The notes under the pieces: generated by a model | The model's database searches: none | What the model saw: only the letters and a program-made list of their open reading frames with translations | What the model was told of the DNA's origin: nothing | Shown: positions 29,201 to 43,110 of the stretch, piece by piece | Numbering within the stretch: the first letter of the stretch is position 1 | Layout: each line of letters starts with the position of its first letter | Assembly (NCBI RefSeq): GCF_022539665.2 | Contig: NC_081340.1 | Coordinates: 6,943,357-7,007,356, forward strand | Direction: 5' to 3' | From: Daphnia carinata | Taxonomy: Eukaryota > Arthropoda > Branchiopoda > Diplostraca > Daphniidae | Length of the DNA: 64,000 bases | Translations under genes and position numbers: made by a program

Positions 29201-31594
29201 TTAAATCACATTTGTGTTATCATTGTGTTTCTTTACAGGAGAATTTTTGGTAATATTTAGTGATGAAAATACCATTGGTTGCGAAGAGATTGAAGCAAGC
29301 TTCCTTGCCTCTGAGAACGTTGATCCAACTCTGATCAGCTGTGAATGGATACGCAACCATTACCGCTGGATCGTTTGGAAGCTTGCTTCTATGGAGCTAA
29401 GAATGCCATCTCTTTTTGCTCGGAAAGCACTAACACTGTCTAACGTGCTTGAACAGTTAAAATATCGTTATGATAAAGAAATCGACCATTGCCAAAGGTC
29501 TGCCCTTAGACGCATTATCGAGCAGGTTTGCTTACAGCATAAACAGCCGCCTCGATAGATATTGAAATTTATTATTATTATTCATTTTTCTCTCTAGGAT
29601 GATACTGCTGCAAAAACGATGATACTCTGTGTGGCTGAAATCCAATCTTCTACAGTTTTGGAGTTGACGGATGGATGGTACAGCATAGAAGCCCACTGTG
29701 ATTCTGCAATGCAGCAACTTATCGAAAAGAACAAAATATTCGTCGGTGTTAAACTAGTAATTTCTGGCGCCGAACTCGTATCGCCTGGTCCATCCGCTCC
29801 CCTAGAAAAAGGATCTGATACCTACTTGAAGGTAAAGTATAGTAGTTGCTATTTATCATTAACGTTGGTGTAAAGTTGACGGTCTTTTCGAAGTAGATAT
29901 CAGCAAACTCAACTCGCCGTGCACGTTGGGATTCCAAATTGGGATTTTATTCCAAACCGTTACCATTTCCAATCGCGTTAGCCTCCATTCTACCTGATGG
30001 AGGTGTCATCTCTCATATTCAAGTTCATATCATTAGGGTATATCCCGTGACATACATGGAGAAGGCACCAGATGGTAATTTTAAATGCTTTTTTAAATTT
30101 TATAGTTTTCATTACATTAACATTGTTTGTCTCATGTTTTAAGGCAAAACGATATTTCGTGGTGAGCGACAGTACAGGCGAATAACAGAAAGCGCAGCAG
30201 TACGCTACGAACGTATGATGGAAAAAGTTGTGGAGGACATTGAACGAGAAGAAGATGAACAAGAACGGAAGCGATTGCGAGGTGATGGGGATCGCCGCAA
30301 TAAGAAAGGAATCAATCTCACAGATGAAGAAAAGCGATCTCGGATTCTTGTCGAAGCTCAAAAACGAATGCAGATGAACATGAAATCAGTACGCAAAAAA
30401 AAATTATTATTTATGCTCACACGACTTCAAAAGTATTTTATCGTTTTTTCACTGATAGATAGAAGGAGTGCCAATGCTCAAAGTACGCGTAGTTGATGTC
30501 CGGGTCACTAGTTCTAATTCTGCAATCGTTTCCATTTGGAGGCCTACCGAAGACTTGCAGCACTACTTGAGGGAAGGACGAGTATATCGTTTGTACAACG
30601 TTAATGCTGCGGGTTTGCGATTCGGAGAATTGCAGCTCAACGCCACGAAGAATACTTCATGGAGTGAAATGAAGCAGACGAGCGCCACACCCGTAAAGAA
30701 ACTCTAATGCGTTTACTTGTGAATTTGAGTTTCATCTTATCGTTTTTCATTTTAGCTACTCCAGAGTTTGGCCCGGAGTGTCACACCTTTTTCTGCAGCA
30801 AACCAATTTGGATTCAAACCAATGTTTAATGAGTTGGATATTGTAGGGCTAGTAGTTTATGTTGGTCAACAACAAAGCAAAGGCCCGTTTCAAACAGCAA
30901 TACTTTCAGATGGTAACTTTAAAATTAAGTAATGGCCAAACTTCGTATTGTTCCTTTCATAAATGGTGTTATCTTTAGGTACGACCTATTTTGGCGTGAA
31001 ATGTTGGGGGAGCCTAGAAGATTATGCCCTGGCCGACGTCATTGTTGTCGGATCTTTTTTGGCCTTTTCAAATTTGCAGTGGAGGGCCACGGCGTGCAGG
31101 ACCGCTTCCAAGCTTCAGTTTGCGTTTATTCATGAAGGCACATTGGTTAGCTCCAGGTATGCATACTCGTAGATAAGATATATATATTATTCAGTATGCG
31201 TTAACTTAACGCTCACGTTTTTAGACCCGCACTCAAGCATTTGGACGCCGCACTCCAAGATCTTAAGCAATCAGTAAAAGATCCAAGTGGCTGTGTGACT
31301 GAAGCCGAAGGGCAGGTGGACGTTCTTTTGGGAAACGCCACTCCTCAGCAAGCCACCCCGAAATACGGAAATGAGGTGTCTGGGAGACGTGGAATGTTTA
31401 CTCCAACTGGTGTCGTCTGCTCTACTAATGGAAAAAAGAGTGAAACGCCCACATCAACGAACCACACAATAAACCGTGCAAGACTTCTGGAGAAATATCC
31501 GGAGCCACCTGCCTTGTCGCCTTGGAACGGTTGTGCATCACCGCTTGTTCGCCAAAAATTCAAACCCCCAGCTAGGAAACCATCTGCCACGTGA
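26293..31594 (+). CDS. BRCA2: BRCA2 homologous-recombination mediator
   Basis: Ten exons give 1565 residues: 26293-26586, 26652-29172, 29239-29525, 29598-29831, 29897-30074, 30144-30388, 30459-30692, 30756-30912, 30979-31156 and 31225-31594. This nuclear protein loads RAD51 on single-stranded DNA. Six BRC repeats with the core G-F-S-T-A-x-G-K and the following A/R-rich helix lie near residues 322, 438, 518, 558, 598 and 705. A degenerate copy lies near 400. The DNA-binding domain is complete. The helical part has N-H-Y-R-W-I-V-W-K-L, followed by OB1 with L-T-D-G-W-Y, OB2 with a charged tower insertion (about 1180-1250, E/R/K-rich), and OB3 with G-V-K-C-W-G. The N-terminus carries S-W-S-A-T-M-E-T-P-P near residue 66. 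The protein is less than half the length of human BRCA2, with most loss in the regions between and before the repeats. Confidence 0.96.
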
Positions 31595-31948
31595 AGTATT
31601 GACTTATCATTAAGTATAACGGGTGCCGATTTAAAAGATCGATCTAAAGTTATTTGCGTTTGGGTTTTTTTTATAAGTCCTAGTCTGTTATTTCCATTTT
31701 TCTCGGTTTTTTTTTGTGGTCATTTGCGTTCAAAACATTCCTTACCTAGACTTTGTTCTAAAGATATCTGTGTTCAAGTTTTGCTGTTCCCTGTTTTGCT
31801 GTTTACTCTGACGCGTTATAGAATGTAATTTAGGCCCAAAGTGTCAATTTCGAGCGTGGGATTCACGTGCGCTTGCTGTACAAAGATGAAGAAAAAAATC
31901 CCAAGGTTCATATGGTAAAAGTGATAACAGTATTAAAGCTAATACGGC

Positions 31949-31954
31949 AATAAA
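31949..31954 (+). terminator. Candidate poly(A) signal of BRCA2
   Basis: AATAAA about 355 bases after the BRCA2 stop, followed by a T/G-containing stretch. Confidence 0.6.
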
Positions 31955-32649
31955 AAAATTTTTGTGATAATTGAAGTATTTGTATGTAAGCATTTGGTGA
32001 CGTTATTTCTTGTCTAGACTGCAGTTATCACGAACAGGATGTTTTATGGTATAAATTCTTCAATAACTACCACGACGATGAAAAAGTACGTTTCAGTCTA
32101 AAATCCGCTCTCTGATTACATATCATACTAACCGGCAAGTCCATCCGTTCCCATAAGAAACCGGTAAGTGCTCACAAAAATTCCATGAGAAAATAGCTCA
32201 TTAAGTTAAAGCCGTAGGGTATATTGTTGTAACAGAATTGGGGGAGGGAAAAATCAATTCCGGATGTCCAAGCTTGGCGCGTTTGCCGCTAGATGGCCGG
32301 AATGCACTGAAAAAAAGACTTCCGGTAAAGGAAGAAGAGAAATACGTGAAACCGTCATTTCGCTACCTTTGTTTTAGCGTCTCGTAATCAACTGTGGCTG
32401 CAAGTGTACGTTAAATAGGAATTAGTTTTGTATTTTGTGCGAGAATTTACGTTTGTACTACACAAAAATTAGTCTTAAAATGGAGTGTTTGTTATGAGAG
32501 CTGGTCTCATCTCATGGGCTGGGCAGCTATATTTATCTTGGCAGTTTACGCTCCCGAGCTTTTTCGAGCCCTTGAGCCGGGGTTGAGCAAAAAAAAGAAA
32601 AAATGACCTGGTAATCACTGAAGATATTTCTTCTTGAAGGTTTTCTACA
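31955..32649 (+). promoter_or_regulatory. POSH promoter and 5' UTR
   Basis: This 0.7 kb gap between the end of BRCA2 and the POSH start codon must contain the POSH promoter and leader. A possible leader splice donor follows the sequence near 32405. No other gene is visible. Confidence 0.4.
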
Positions 32650-35293
32650 ATGGAAGAATGGATGCTGAACGACTTGCTGGAATGCTCTGTGTGTCTTGAG
32701 CGACTAGACATTTCCAGTCGAGTCCTGCCTTGCCAGCATACATTTTGCAAAAAATGTTTGGAGGAAATCATAACCACTCACAAGGAACTAAGATGTCCAG
32801 AATGCAGAGTCCTTGTTTCAACAAAGCTGGAAGACTTGCCTCCCAACGTCCTACTCATGAGGATTCTGGAGGGGATGAAAAATGTTCCTAGGACCAAGCA
32901 GGCTGGAGATACTCAAACAACTGGCCAGCCTCAAACACAAGATACTTCTCATAATGCCAATATACCAGTTGCCTGTGTCCTTCCTCAGCAGCAGCAGCAA
33001 CAACTACACCCTAAGATTCATCCAGATGTCCATGGAAAAATAGAATCTGCACCAAAAAACCCAGTTTCACTACATCAGCCATGTGCCAAAGCGCTTTATG
33101 ACTATGTGCCCCAAGAGCCTGGGGATCTGGGTTTCAAGAAAGGCGACATTATTATTCTAAAGAAGAGAGTAGACGCCAATTGGTATCACGGCGAACGTAA
33201 TTCAAGCCAAGGCTTTTTCCCTGCTTCTTACGTCCAAGTCCTAACTCCTTTGCCCAATGCAACTGTGCCCCAATGTGTTGCCTTGTACGATTTCAAGATG
33301 AGTGCCGAAGACGAGAAAGATTGTCTAACGTTCAACAAAGGGGCTGTTGTGACGGTTATTCGTCGAGTTGATGAAAATTGGGCCGAAGGAAGACTTGCTG
33401 AACGAATTGGCATCTTTCCTATTTCGTTCGTCGAAATGAACAGCGCCGCCAAACTACTGATGAAAATCTCGACGAATTTTCAACCAGGCCCATCTCGTTC
33501 GGCTCCAGCCTTGCCCGTCACAGCCAATCTTCAAAATTCGCTCAACAGTATGACGCATTCAATTTCAACTTCTTCCGCGTCAACTACCCCAGCGACTACA
33601 AGCTCAGATTCGTCCCCATCAAGCGTAACAAATCGTGTTGTACCGCGTGAAAAGCGTTTTAGTCTAAATGTAAACCAGCAACCACATCAAACTCAGTACA
33701 ACCGTCGATCTGTAGAAATATCATCCCGCCATCGAGGTCTTGCTGTAAGCTCAACGGAAAGCGAACTTCAGCCGCTGGTGAGTTTCCTGAAAAACATACA
33801 GCGTTTCTTGGAATAAAATAATTAAAAATTTACTTATTTTTTGTTTTCTTCGTTTAAGGTATCGGGTGTTAATTCACCTCCTCCATCTGGTCTACCATCA
33901 TTCATGACTCCTCCGGCCCTATATATCGCCCTGTATCCATACAAACCTCAGAAAGCTGACGAATTAGAACTCCGGAAAGGTGCTCTGTATACCGTCAGTG
34001 AAAAATGCCAAGACGGCTGGTTCAAAGGGTCCAGTGTTCGCACACAGAAAATCGGGGTATTCCCCGGCAACTACGTTCAGGCTGTCAGGTCTCAGCCACA
34101 TCCTCAGGTTAATCCGCCTCCTCCGGCTCCAATCACCCCTCAGGTTATGACCTCAACTCGGTCCAACAGCCAGGCTAGTGTAGTTCATCCGCCTCCAAAA
34201 CTCCCTCCACGGGCTTTAAGTCCAGCTGCACAGAATAGTGGTTCCGTCATGGGTCCCATATTATCATCACAAGGCTATAAACCCATGTCAGTTATAGCTG
34301 GAAGTACATCCAGCTCGGCTTCAGTTCCTGCGGCGGTAGTTGCACGATTAGCTACAACTCCTGCTCCCGCTCCGGCACTATCTCCCCGGGCCACAACGCT
34401 AATCAGTCCACCTCCCAATGTAGCCATAGGAGGAGGTGGAGTTGAGCCGGCCAGCACACCAATTCAGCCAGAAAAGAAAGACAAAGAAAAAGCGAGCGTT
34501 AGCTTGATGAAAAGATTCACGTGTCGTAAGAAATCTTCACCTCCACTACTCCATCCGTACTCGATTGACAACCCGGTTTTTGAAGATGGTTTTAATACAT
34601 CTGTTTCCAAGACAGGTAGTACTACTCCGACCGCAGCTCCGGTGCATATTAGGTTCGCTTTTTTTCTATTACCTTTCTTACATTTTTCCGTGCCCAGTTT
34701 TACCTTCAATCTTAATCGAATTCTTGTTTGTTTTGGTGCAGATCCGGTTCGTGCCCTAGCCAGTTGTTGCAGGTCGTCCCAGGTCCCGAACGTTTCGACC
34801 GGGAAACGGAAAACAGAGCACAGGAAAAAGGAAGACACTCAATGGGAGGTTCGCAACGACTCCGCTCTAACAAGCACCGGCCCAACATCCTCCCCGCTTC
34901 GGGCAACATGTCGGTTTTCTCTCGTTCCATTTCGGCGACTACCCCGGCAAGTGCCTCAAGTCACGAGGCGATGGCTGCTGCTTCCGTTGCTATTGTCACC
35001 CCTCGAGACAAGGACAAGAGGGTGAGAAGCCCGGCTTCGCCTGTTGTGAGTGAGAGGTACGTCAAGTGCTAGTTTCCGTATGAAATGTCGAACTCTAAAG
35101 GAACATCATCTGTGATCAATTTAGGTTCCGCTGCATCACGCCATATCCACCCAACAGCGAGTACGAGTTGGAGTTGCGCATTGGCGACATAGTTTACGTA
35201 CACAAAAAGAGAGACGATGGCTGGTACAAGGGAACTTTACATCGCACGGGCAAAACAGGTCTTTTTCCCGCTTCGTTCGTCGAGAGTTGCTGA
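32650..35293 (+). CDS. SH3RF1: POSH E3 ubiquitin ligase / JNK scaffold (SH3RF family)
   Basis: Four exons, 32650-33777, 33859-34652, 34742-35056 and 35125-35293, give 801 residues. The order RING plus four SH3 domains defines POSH (plenty of SH3s), a cytosolic ubiquitin ligase and scaffold that binds activated Rac and assembles the JNK cascade. RING ligands are C12, C15, C28, H30, C33, C36, C49 and C52. SH3 domains lie at about 145-199, 209-266, 396-455 and 746-801, each with the A-L-Y-D/P-Y start and G-x-F/V-P-A/G-x-Y/F-V end. The segment between SH3-3 and SH3-4 is Pro/Ser-rich and contains S-G-S-C-P-S-Q, a stretch I recall from other POSH proteins. Exon 2 also reads through its donor, but the spliced form restores this motif and the last SH3, so splicing is certain. 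The length matches the family (about 840-890). Confidence 0.95.
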
Positions 35294-36185
35294 ATCCGAG
35301 CCGGAAACAAAAATTATTTGTTTTTTTTTTTTCGTACCCTTCTTAATCTCCTCTTTCCTAGAAACGCAGAGTAAGAGTTTAGAATACGCCTCCTGTTGTC
35401 CATGATGAACTCTTCTTGAAGAAGAAAACAACAGTGTGCAATTTAGTGCCTTTGAAAAGATTCGATCTTCTCCTTCTCTCAAGTTGTTGTTTGTTCGCTG
35501 TTAGATGCTTGTATGTTGGAAGGAACCGGTATGTTCTCGCTTTCGTTCACAATTTTTTTTTTGCCGTAAATGACTGATGACGTTCAACTTGTTGCTGAAA
35601 GAATTTTTTTTCCCTCAATCTGATTCGCGTTCTATATTGATCTTTCTCCCCCGTTCTTTCCCTAGTTTTAGGGCGTTATTTTTTGGTTCGTCTTTGGTAT
35701 GATAAGGTATCCGCACACTTCAATCTGTCCCAGCTTGAATGTCCGATCGATGTATTTATATCCGTCTGTTGATTCTCATCTTCAATACACTGATTCCACT
35801 TATTTGTTTCAAGAGCAGAATTCCAAATTCCTGGGGGGAGAGCCAATTTTTGCCATGTTTGTCAATTTACCAGTCGTTATCAGTTTTTAATACTTAAGAT
35901 TTTTTTTCTTTGAATCAAGCAGAGTAATAGCTTGGAAACTCTAATTTATGAAGCAAGTAAGCAAATTTTATGTGACGTTCCTTTAAATCGATATGAAAAT
36001 TAGTAGCAACGCTGTGTTGTACAGACATCTATCTTGGTTTGAACTTCCGACCATCGATACGTACAGTACATCGACGTGTACTGGCGCCTTTTTTTGTTGT
36101 TGTCAGTTTGCCGTAAGTTCATGAACTTGTACAGAATGTATTCATATTATATCAATTTCAGCTTGCAAAGGTACAAATTGAGTAC

Positions 36186-36191
36186 AATAAA
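36186..36191 (+). terminator. Possible distal poly(A) signal of POSH
   Basis: AATAAA about 890 bases after the POSH stop. A nearer non-canonical signal may be the one used. Confidence 0.3.
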
Positions 36192-39100
36192 GTTAGTGCG
36201 TCACAAAGTGCTATTCAAGATTAATGACGTTTTTTTTATGATTTGCTGGTTGGGCAACCTAATAAGGTCACCATCTGTTGTGCTAAAACTTTAGATTGCA
36301 CTTTTATATTACACGAAAGGCGATTGTAGTATCCTAGGATGTAAGTTGGTAAAGTTGTAATGACATATATTTTTATTATAGTCTGCATTCATGGACATGA
36401 CTGTGCATGAACTTAAAAGTACCTTGTCGGGATACATCATGATGGATCAGTAAAACTTTATGGTAAGCCATCTTTGAATTCTCTGCAATCATAAAAGTAA
36501 TATATAATGTGAATGAATATATTATCACACAGCAAACAAATTGAAGTGAAACAAGCATGTTCTTGGCTTTTACGTGTGAATGATTTCACCAAGAACTCTA
36601 TTACATTTATTACCGTTGCATGTGAACATGATTTAGGTGGATGGAGCAAACATCTATTACCATAAAATTTGGGGTCTGTTGTTCAATCGCATGTCTTGCA
36701 AAAAAAAACACCTTTTCAAAATCCTTAAACTGGGCTTGCTCAATTTCTTATGGAAGATCAATTAATTAATCGATTAAACATTTGTATAGTTTTGTTCTGC
36801 AATAGGCAATTCCGGTAGTCGAAGCAATTGAGAGGGTTGAACGCACGATTCAATTTAGTTCCGTCTTCCATGCAACATGCATACCTTCGATCTGGAATAA
36901 TCTAACTGCCGACTGCCCTGTCTGATTGACGGGGCAAAGAGAAATCCGTGGTGGAAAGAATATGCATTTGGCACGAGAACGCAGTAATCTTGTAATCGTG
37001 GTAAAAGCTCAACAAATCGTTTAGAACAAACTCTAAGCAGCAGTTTTCTGCAGAATGCTAATCGATCTCTGCATCGCTTTTGATTACCAAGCACTTTCTC
37101 CCCTAATTGTTTGTTCTATCGATCCACTTTTCACGCCATATTATTATCCATTTAACTTGTCCCAAGTTCGTGGCGTCGTATTTGGTTGTTGCATAGGAAC
37201 GTTTTGGCCAAAATTTCTTTCTTTATCAGCATTCAATTCTATAGCTGTTAACCAACTCGGTTCGTGTCAGCTGGAACTTTTTCGCTCCAAAAACTCAATT
37301 CGCCTAACAAAAACGTCTTCTAGGATTTCGTGCCAATTTCCAAATTATTTTCAATTGAAATATTCACACGGGATTCGAAAGGGAATTTGCAATTTATCTA
37401 ACAAAAGGTATTGTACGTATACCCGTCTTCATCTTTGCAAGAGGCTCTGGTCTATTGTGTAATGCGACAGTAAATAGAAGCCTCAATGTCGTCGAGCTCA
37501 TTATGCGACATTCATCCACCAGCGCCATCGATCCATCGTCGTGAATTCGAGAAGCTGGTTGATTTGCGGTCGTGGTGGTTGGGATTTAATGGATTTTGCA
37601 TAACATCGATTGTTTAATTGCTGTTTTCGATTTCGTTATTAGGTTGCATTCTGAAAACATAGTAAAGATATAAAGGTTGAGAACGGCTTGTTTATTCAAT
37701 TAGAACGTCCTCGCTTCTATTGTAATGCTTATCGATTAACAATCGATATGGTGTGGATGCAAAGAAAGTATTGTGTCATCGAAACAATAGAAAATCGCGT
37801 CTGATCAGCGCCCTTGTAAACGACAGTGTGCCCCCCGCCATCTGTCTTGTCCTACGTGTCACTTTAATTTCATTACGGTGTCACATAAGTGGCGGATAAG
37901 GCGAAAATAGATCCCACTCCGCGCAGACACAAGAGGCGAAATAAAAATGAATTACGGACAAAGGCATTTAATCAGACTGGGTAATGAGAAAGTGTAAAAC
38001 TTCACACAGGAGAGGAGCGTGTAATGACATTTTCTAGATATTTACGTTTTGCTAAGCAACAGCGAGACCATTACAATAAAACTTTGCGCAAAATTGTAAT
38101 AGGGACTCGTTCCCGAGCACCTTAATCTTGTTTTTTATGGTCATGAAAGCATTTTTCTTCGATGTTGTCTGTGAAATTAGATATACTTTTACACAGTACA
38201 AGACACTGCATGGGTTATTCACTCTAGCATTGTTCCATAGCTAATGTCTGACGTATCATTTGATTCGACTTTTAATTTGATTCTAACCGTTCTATTTTCC
38301 TTTTTTCTGTAGTGGATCGAGCCACCCGGGTCGATGGCGTCTTCGAGAACTTGCCGATGACGATGGAATAAACAAATAGCTGTGGTACGAGAGGCTCCAC
38401 TCCAGTGTGTCTCTTTCACAGCTCTATTTGCTAAACCCTCGAGCACGACTGGAGACGAATTGGTAAGTCTTTCTCGATTCTTTGTTAAAAAGTGCAAAAA
38501 AAATACGGTCATTCGATCGTTATCGATCACCTTTCGCATCGTCTTGTTAAGAAACAGAAATGGGGAATAAAAAGGAACGTCGAACAGAGTTGACCTTTGA
38601 ACAAAATATCTCGGGATCGATCCTTTTGCTCTAAAGACCTTTACATCAACTTCAAATGCCTTGCCGTAAGTTCTAGTAGGTTCTTTTAGTTCCAGGTGGG
38701 AGATTCGTTCGGTTTAACGAACGGAATCCTTGTTGAGATCAAACAGGGTTTCCAAGCGGGCTAGGAGGCAATGCGTTGGAACCCTTCAAACAGAAAAGAT
38801 CACAGTAATCAGGTTTTTTGGGTTTTTGGTGTAGCAGTTACCACCGTTTGCAATTCCTTAATCCAATTATAGTAGGAATGTTGGTCGTGTTTTAGCACTA
38901 TCAATTTTCACCTGGCGTATTCCGTTTCTGGAATTTATGAAAAGGCTTGAAGTAAAATCACATGATGATAATGTTGTTGTTTGTACAATCGCTAATGGTC
39001 TTGTTTGTGTAGACCGCTAATTATTGCGGATGAGCAGAACGTAAGACGTGCTGTGTTAGATTAAACAGGCTAACCGCAGCGAGTTGAATATCTTTTACGT

Positions 39101-40814
39101 CAAAGTATTGTGAAATTCTTGGTCATTTCAATTTTTTCTTCTATTCCATTCCAGACATTTTTACATGTTGTCATGTCAGGCGCGTTTGCTTTGAGTGGCT
39201 AGAATACAAAATGCCTCTTACTGTGAATACCCAACACCTGATTCAATTACATAGGGCACCCAGTCATGTCAGACTATGGGTCACCGAAAATCGTCATCAA
39301 GGATATTGCCATGGAGAATGTCAATTGTTTTGCTTTCATATCTGCACCAGGATGTTTATTTTTATCAGCGTCAATTGGTTTTATCACGTCATGTCCGTAA
39401 ATTTTTTTAAATTTAAATTTTCCTTCGTCAGCAAAACATCTGCATTTGATTGACGTAAAAATAATAGTGTGTTAACGCGTAGAATTTTGATGCAGAGTGT
39501 CATCAGGAGTTTGTCGCAAAACACATCCTGTTATTCCAGTGTATCTGGACACGTTTTTGACGCGTGTAATGACATACAGCTTCCCACATAGCGTTTAATA
39601 GGTTTAACATTTGCACGCTTTAACTTAAAATGCTGTAAATATTCTAGTTTCATAGTATCAGCGAAGGAAGCTTCGTTTTTATTAGGAAATGAATAGGCCT
39701 GTTCCATTATTATGGAATGATAGGCAGATTGCATAATATTTTATGATACGTAAATTGACGCAAGTGTGTACGTAGGCTACAGTGTAAACGCGAGAAAAGT
39801 ATTTTGACATTTATTGACGTGTGCAAATCTGTCAGGGTAATCATTAGACATTAAGTACTTACAAATAAAATATACGAATCATTATTACTAATAATCGCTG
39901 TTCTTTTGATAGGTTCATGTTGGTCAGACTCTGTTACGACGGCCAATGTTGTTTCAGTGACTTGTACATCATCACCCGGAGAGTGTCGAAATGGCAATGG
40001 AGCGCTCATTCGTGACGATGTATCATGTTACATTGATCCCTTGTGCCGTTGGGTTAGGGTCCTTGATCGTTTAATCGACCCAATACGATCCGGATATTAC
40101 CGGCTGAAGCGCAAGCTACAGCTTTCAAAGTCACGTTATCGATGATGGTGAAACTTAAGGTAGGATCTAATGAGCGACGACGTACTGCGAAAAAAAAATC
40201 AAAAATTCTATCTTTGTTTTCGTTTTTACGTAAATTCAGTTCACTGGTGTCTCTTCCCTCCCATCGCCCTAGTTTGACATTTTATTTGTCTCCGTTTTTC
40301 ACGAAGGCTTTGCAGTTGCCCTTCCACGTCATTCTCATGGCCACGAGCGGGAACAGCGCAGTTTTTTTTTTTGTTTTTTTTTTTTTTAACGGTGAGATGA
40401 TGCTTTGTCACGGGATCCAGATGCCCTCCCGGCGGGAGAAGCCCACCATTTCAAAACTGACTGATGATGAGGATACTTTCGGACAATGTCACGCGCTAAT
40501 TCAGCCTTCGACTACTACTATGCTGCTCCATCCACGGTCCAGTGTGTGACATTTATCCTTGTCCTTATTTTTTCGTCAATCATTTTATTTGCCTTTCCTT
40601 GTAGGCTTACGCTATTGAAGTGGAATCAACCGGTTGCGTTTTCTCAAACTAGAATAAGATTTTTTTGGTCTAGTTTAAACGGTTCGGGAAATTGATAATA
40701 GGAAAAAGATGGTATTTTTTTTTTTGTTTTTGTTTTGTTAATTAAATTTAATCTAGAGGAAAATCAAGGTTGATGTCGACTGCACTTGGCCAGTTTTCTA
40801 ATGAATTCTAATTT

Positions 40815-40830
40815 TGTGTGTGTGTGTGTG
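40815..40830. repeat. TG microsatellite
   Basis: Eight TG units in the gene-poor stretch. Confidence 0.8.
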
Positions 40831-41328
40831 TTTGTAGATGCAGTAGCAAGGCGCAATGACGTGAGCAGATCGTGACCAAGCACGTGGTATGTTTCAACAC
40901 GCAGATTTTACTATTTTATAAATTTTGTTTTCCCTTATATAACAAGGTCGTAAGGTCATTTTTATTGCTATTGTAGCATAATCAATTTTTTCTTTATATG
41001 AAGGCAAATAGCGGCAGCAGAAGATGAAGTGTCATAAGGTGACAATTCTCCATTTCCGTTGACGTCAAACTTCTAATTGTTATTTACAAATTGGGTACAA
41101 CTTGGTGCAAGAAAATTCTAACTTGGATTAGCGTCTTATTGATAAGCTCAACGTAACGAATCGACCGGTCACGAAGAGACCTGTAAGTATGCCACTAGCT
41201 CACATCCAATGTGTGAAATTTTTTTCTCCATGCAATCTTCTTTTGTTTTTATGGTAGTTGCAACAGACCAAGTTAATTATGTCCATATGATCTCCATATG
41301 CCATGATGCCGAGCTTCAATTGCCCTTC

Positions 41329-41347
41329 GGGGGGGGGGGGGGGGGGG
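41329..41347. repeat. 19-base G homopolymer
   Basis: An uninterrupted run of G, rare in this AT-rich window. The length is probably polymorphic or imprecise in assembly. Confidence 0.9.
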
Positions 41348-42907
41348 CTATAGCTGCTCTTGTTCTGCAAACATTAGTCGAAAGAGTATGGCGTCACCTG
41401 TTTGACACCATTTGCACGTTAAACCCGTAAGTGCTCATTCTGTTGCACCCGGGAAAAACCGTAGAAGACTGGCGGAGGTACCAGCCCGTTCTCGTCGCCG
41501 CCAGGTTCCACCGCTCAATACCCAACATCGCAAAAAGAAAAGCAGAATGCCAAAGAAAAAAGGCAAAGTAATAATTGAATTAAATTCAAGCATATCGTGT
41601 TTGTTTTTTTTTTGTTTTTTACGTGATGGCTTTCTGAGAACAGGTTGTACTCTCGTGGTCATTCCTGAATTTTTACAACTGATTCGAGTAATTTTGCGAA
41701 GCCTTGGTAACATTCCGTTCATTTTGAGATTATTCTGTACTGATTTTTTTTTGTTCCTTCTTGCGTTTTTTTTTTAGGGTCAACCTTCGTAATGCGTTGC
41801 TGCGGGCTAGCTAACTAACGAGATCCACAGACTGCAAAGACTTCACGAAAAGGAAATAAAAAATTATGAAAGGGCCTTCATTGCTAAGGTGAACAACAAC
41901 GCAAACCAAGCGTATCCATTTTTAGATTTTGTTTTGGTTTCTTTTCTTTTTTTTATTAACGTTTTTATAATTGTCACGCAGATTATCGTCCCGTAAAACC
42001 ATGCAGGGTTAGCGGAAATGCGCTCACAATGTTTGAGGCTGTGTCAAATGAGCAACTGCAAAACGAGAATCGGGAATTTGATGTTCTGCTTCCGTCAACC
42101 CCCTACATTTAGAACTTACACCTCGGATTGCGCCATGTGAAGGTAATACGGTCTCATCAAATAAGAAACACACATATCAGTGCCGAGTGGGCACGATTCG
42201 ATGTGACAGTTGATTAATGTTATCGCGCAACTGGGAGGGATAATCGTGAGGCGATAGAATGTCATGCAAGATCAGTTTACAATAATCTCGGCAAATGCCC
42301 AGCAGGAGATAGAGGAGGAGCTTAGCGTTGGAAGGAGAGAAACCTTGCGCTACACTTAGGCTGAGAGTGAAGGTGGAAAGGAACGAAGCAGCGTCCCATT
42401 AAGTCAAGGTTGCACCTGCTTATTTAACCCCCTAAAGACTACGTCGTTTGCCGTCGACCCATATATCTATTTTAACATTATCCGAGAATCGCGTTTGTTT
42501 TGGTATTGCCGTAACGTTTTTCGATCTAATGGTGAGCATCCTCGAGAGTCTTTTGACCTTGCGTTTGCCCACCCTTGGGAAGAAGAAGTGGATGAAGACG
42601 ACCTCAGCAACTGGCCCCGACTGGTTGTGTAGGTCTAAGTCTTTGTTGAGTCTTTGTTTTTTTCATCCCCTCTTTCCCTTTTTCTCCAGGTTATTCCCGT
42701 ATCAATCCCTGTGAATATTTTATATCTTCCATCGGCCATTCTTCTATGGCGTATATCTCAGAAAACAAGGAGGAGGAATGGCCGATTTAAAGAGCAATGT
42801 GTTCGTCTTCTTTTCTCTTTTTTTTATTATTTTTTTTTTTTGATGGGACGGTAGAGCGATGGGGGGGAGGTGGGGTTCATGGTGTAGATGTAGTGTCTAG
42901 TTGTTAT

Positions 42908-43110
42908 ACCACACGGCTCTTCTTTCTCCCTCCCTTTTGATATCCAGCCCCCTCCTTCTTCCTCTCTTGTTCGTCTTTTCTCTTCTACATATTTCCCTTC
43001 CGGAATCTCTCACTCTGCGCTTTATTTTTCTCTCTCTCTCTCGCTCCTCCCTCCTTCTCCCCCACCGTTTCTCACTTGGCTCCCTCTCTTATCTATCCTC
43101 TCCTTTTCCC
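42908..43110. repeat. 200-bp pyrimidine-rich tract
   Basis: The plus strand is almost only C and T here, built from TCTTCC, CTCTCT and CCCTCC units. It lies just upstream of a candidate leader exon of the carbonic anhydrase gene and may be a promoter-associated CT tract. Confidence 0.6.

Noticed and set aside
39906..40145. 79-codon open frame read as a small gene
   Set aside because: No ATG-led start in a sensible context and no family resemblance; best kept as part of the uncertain spliced region.
41500..42115. Possible coding exons (Glu/Lys-rich segments) on the plus strand
   Set aside because: The two best segments do not share splice phase, and open runs of this size are common by chance in this window.
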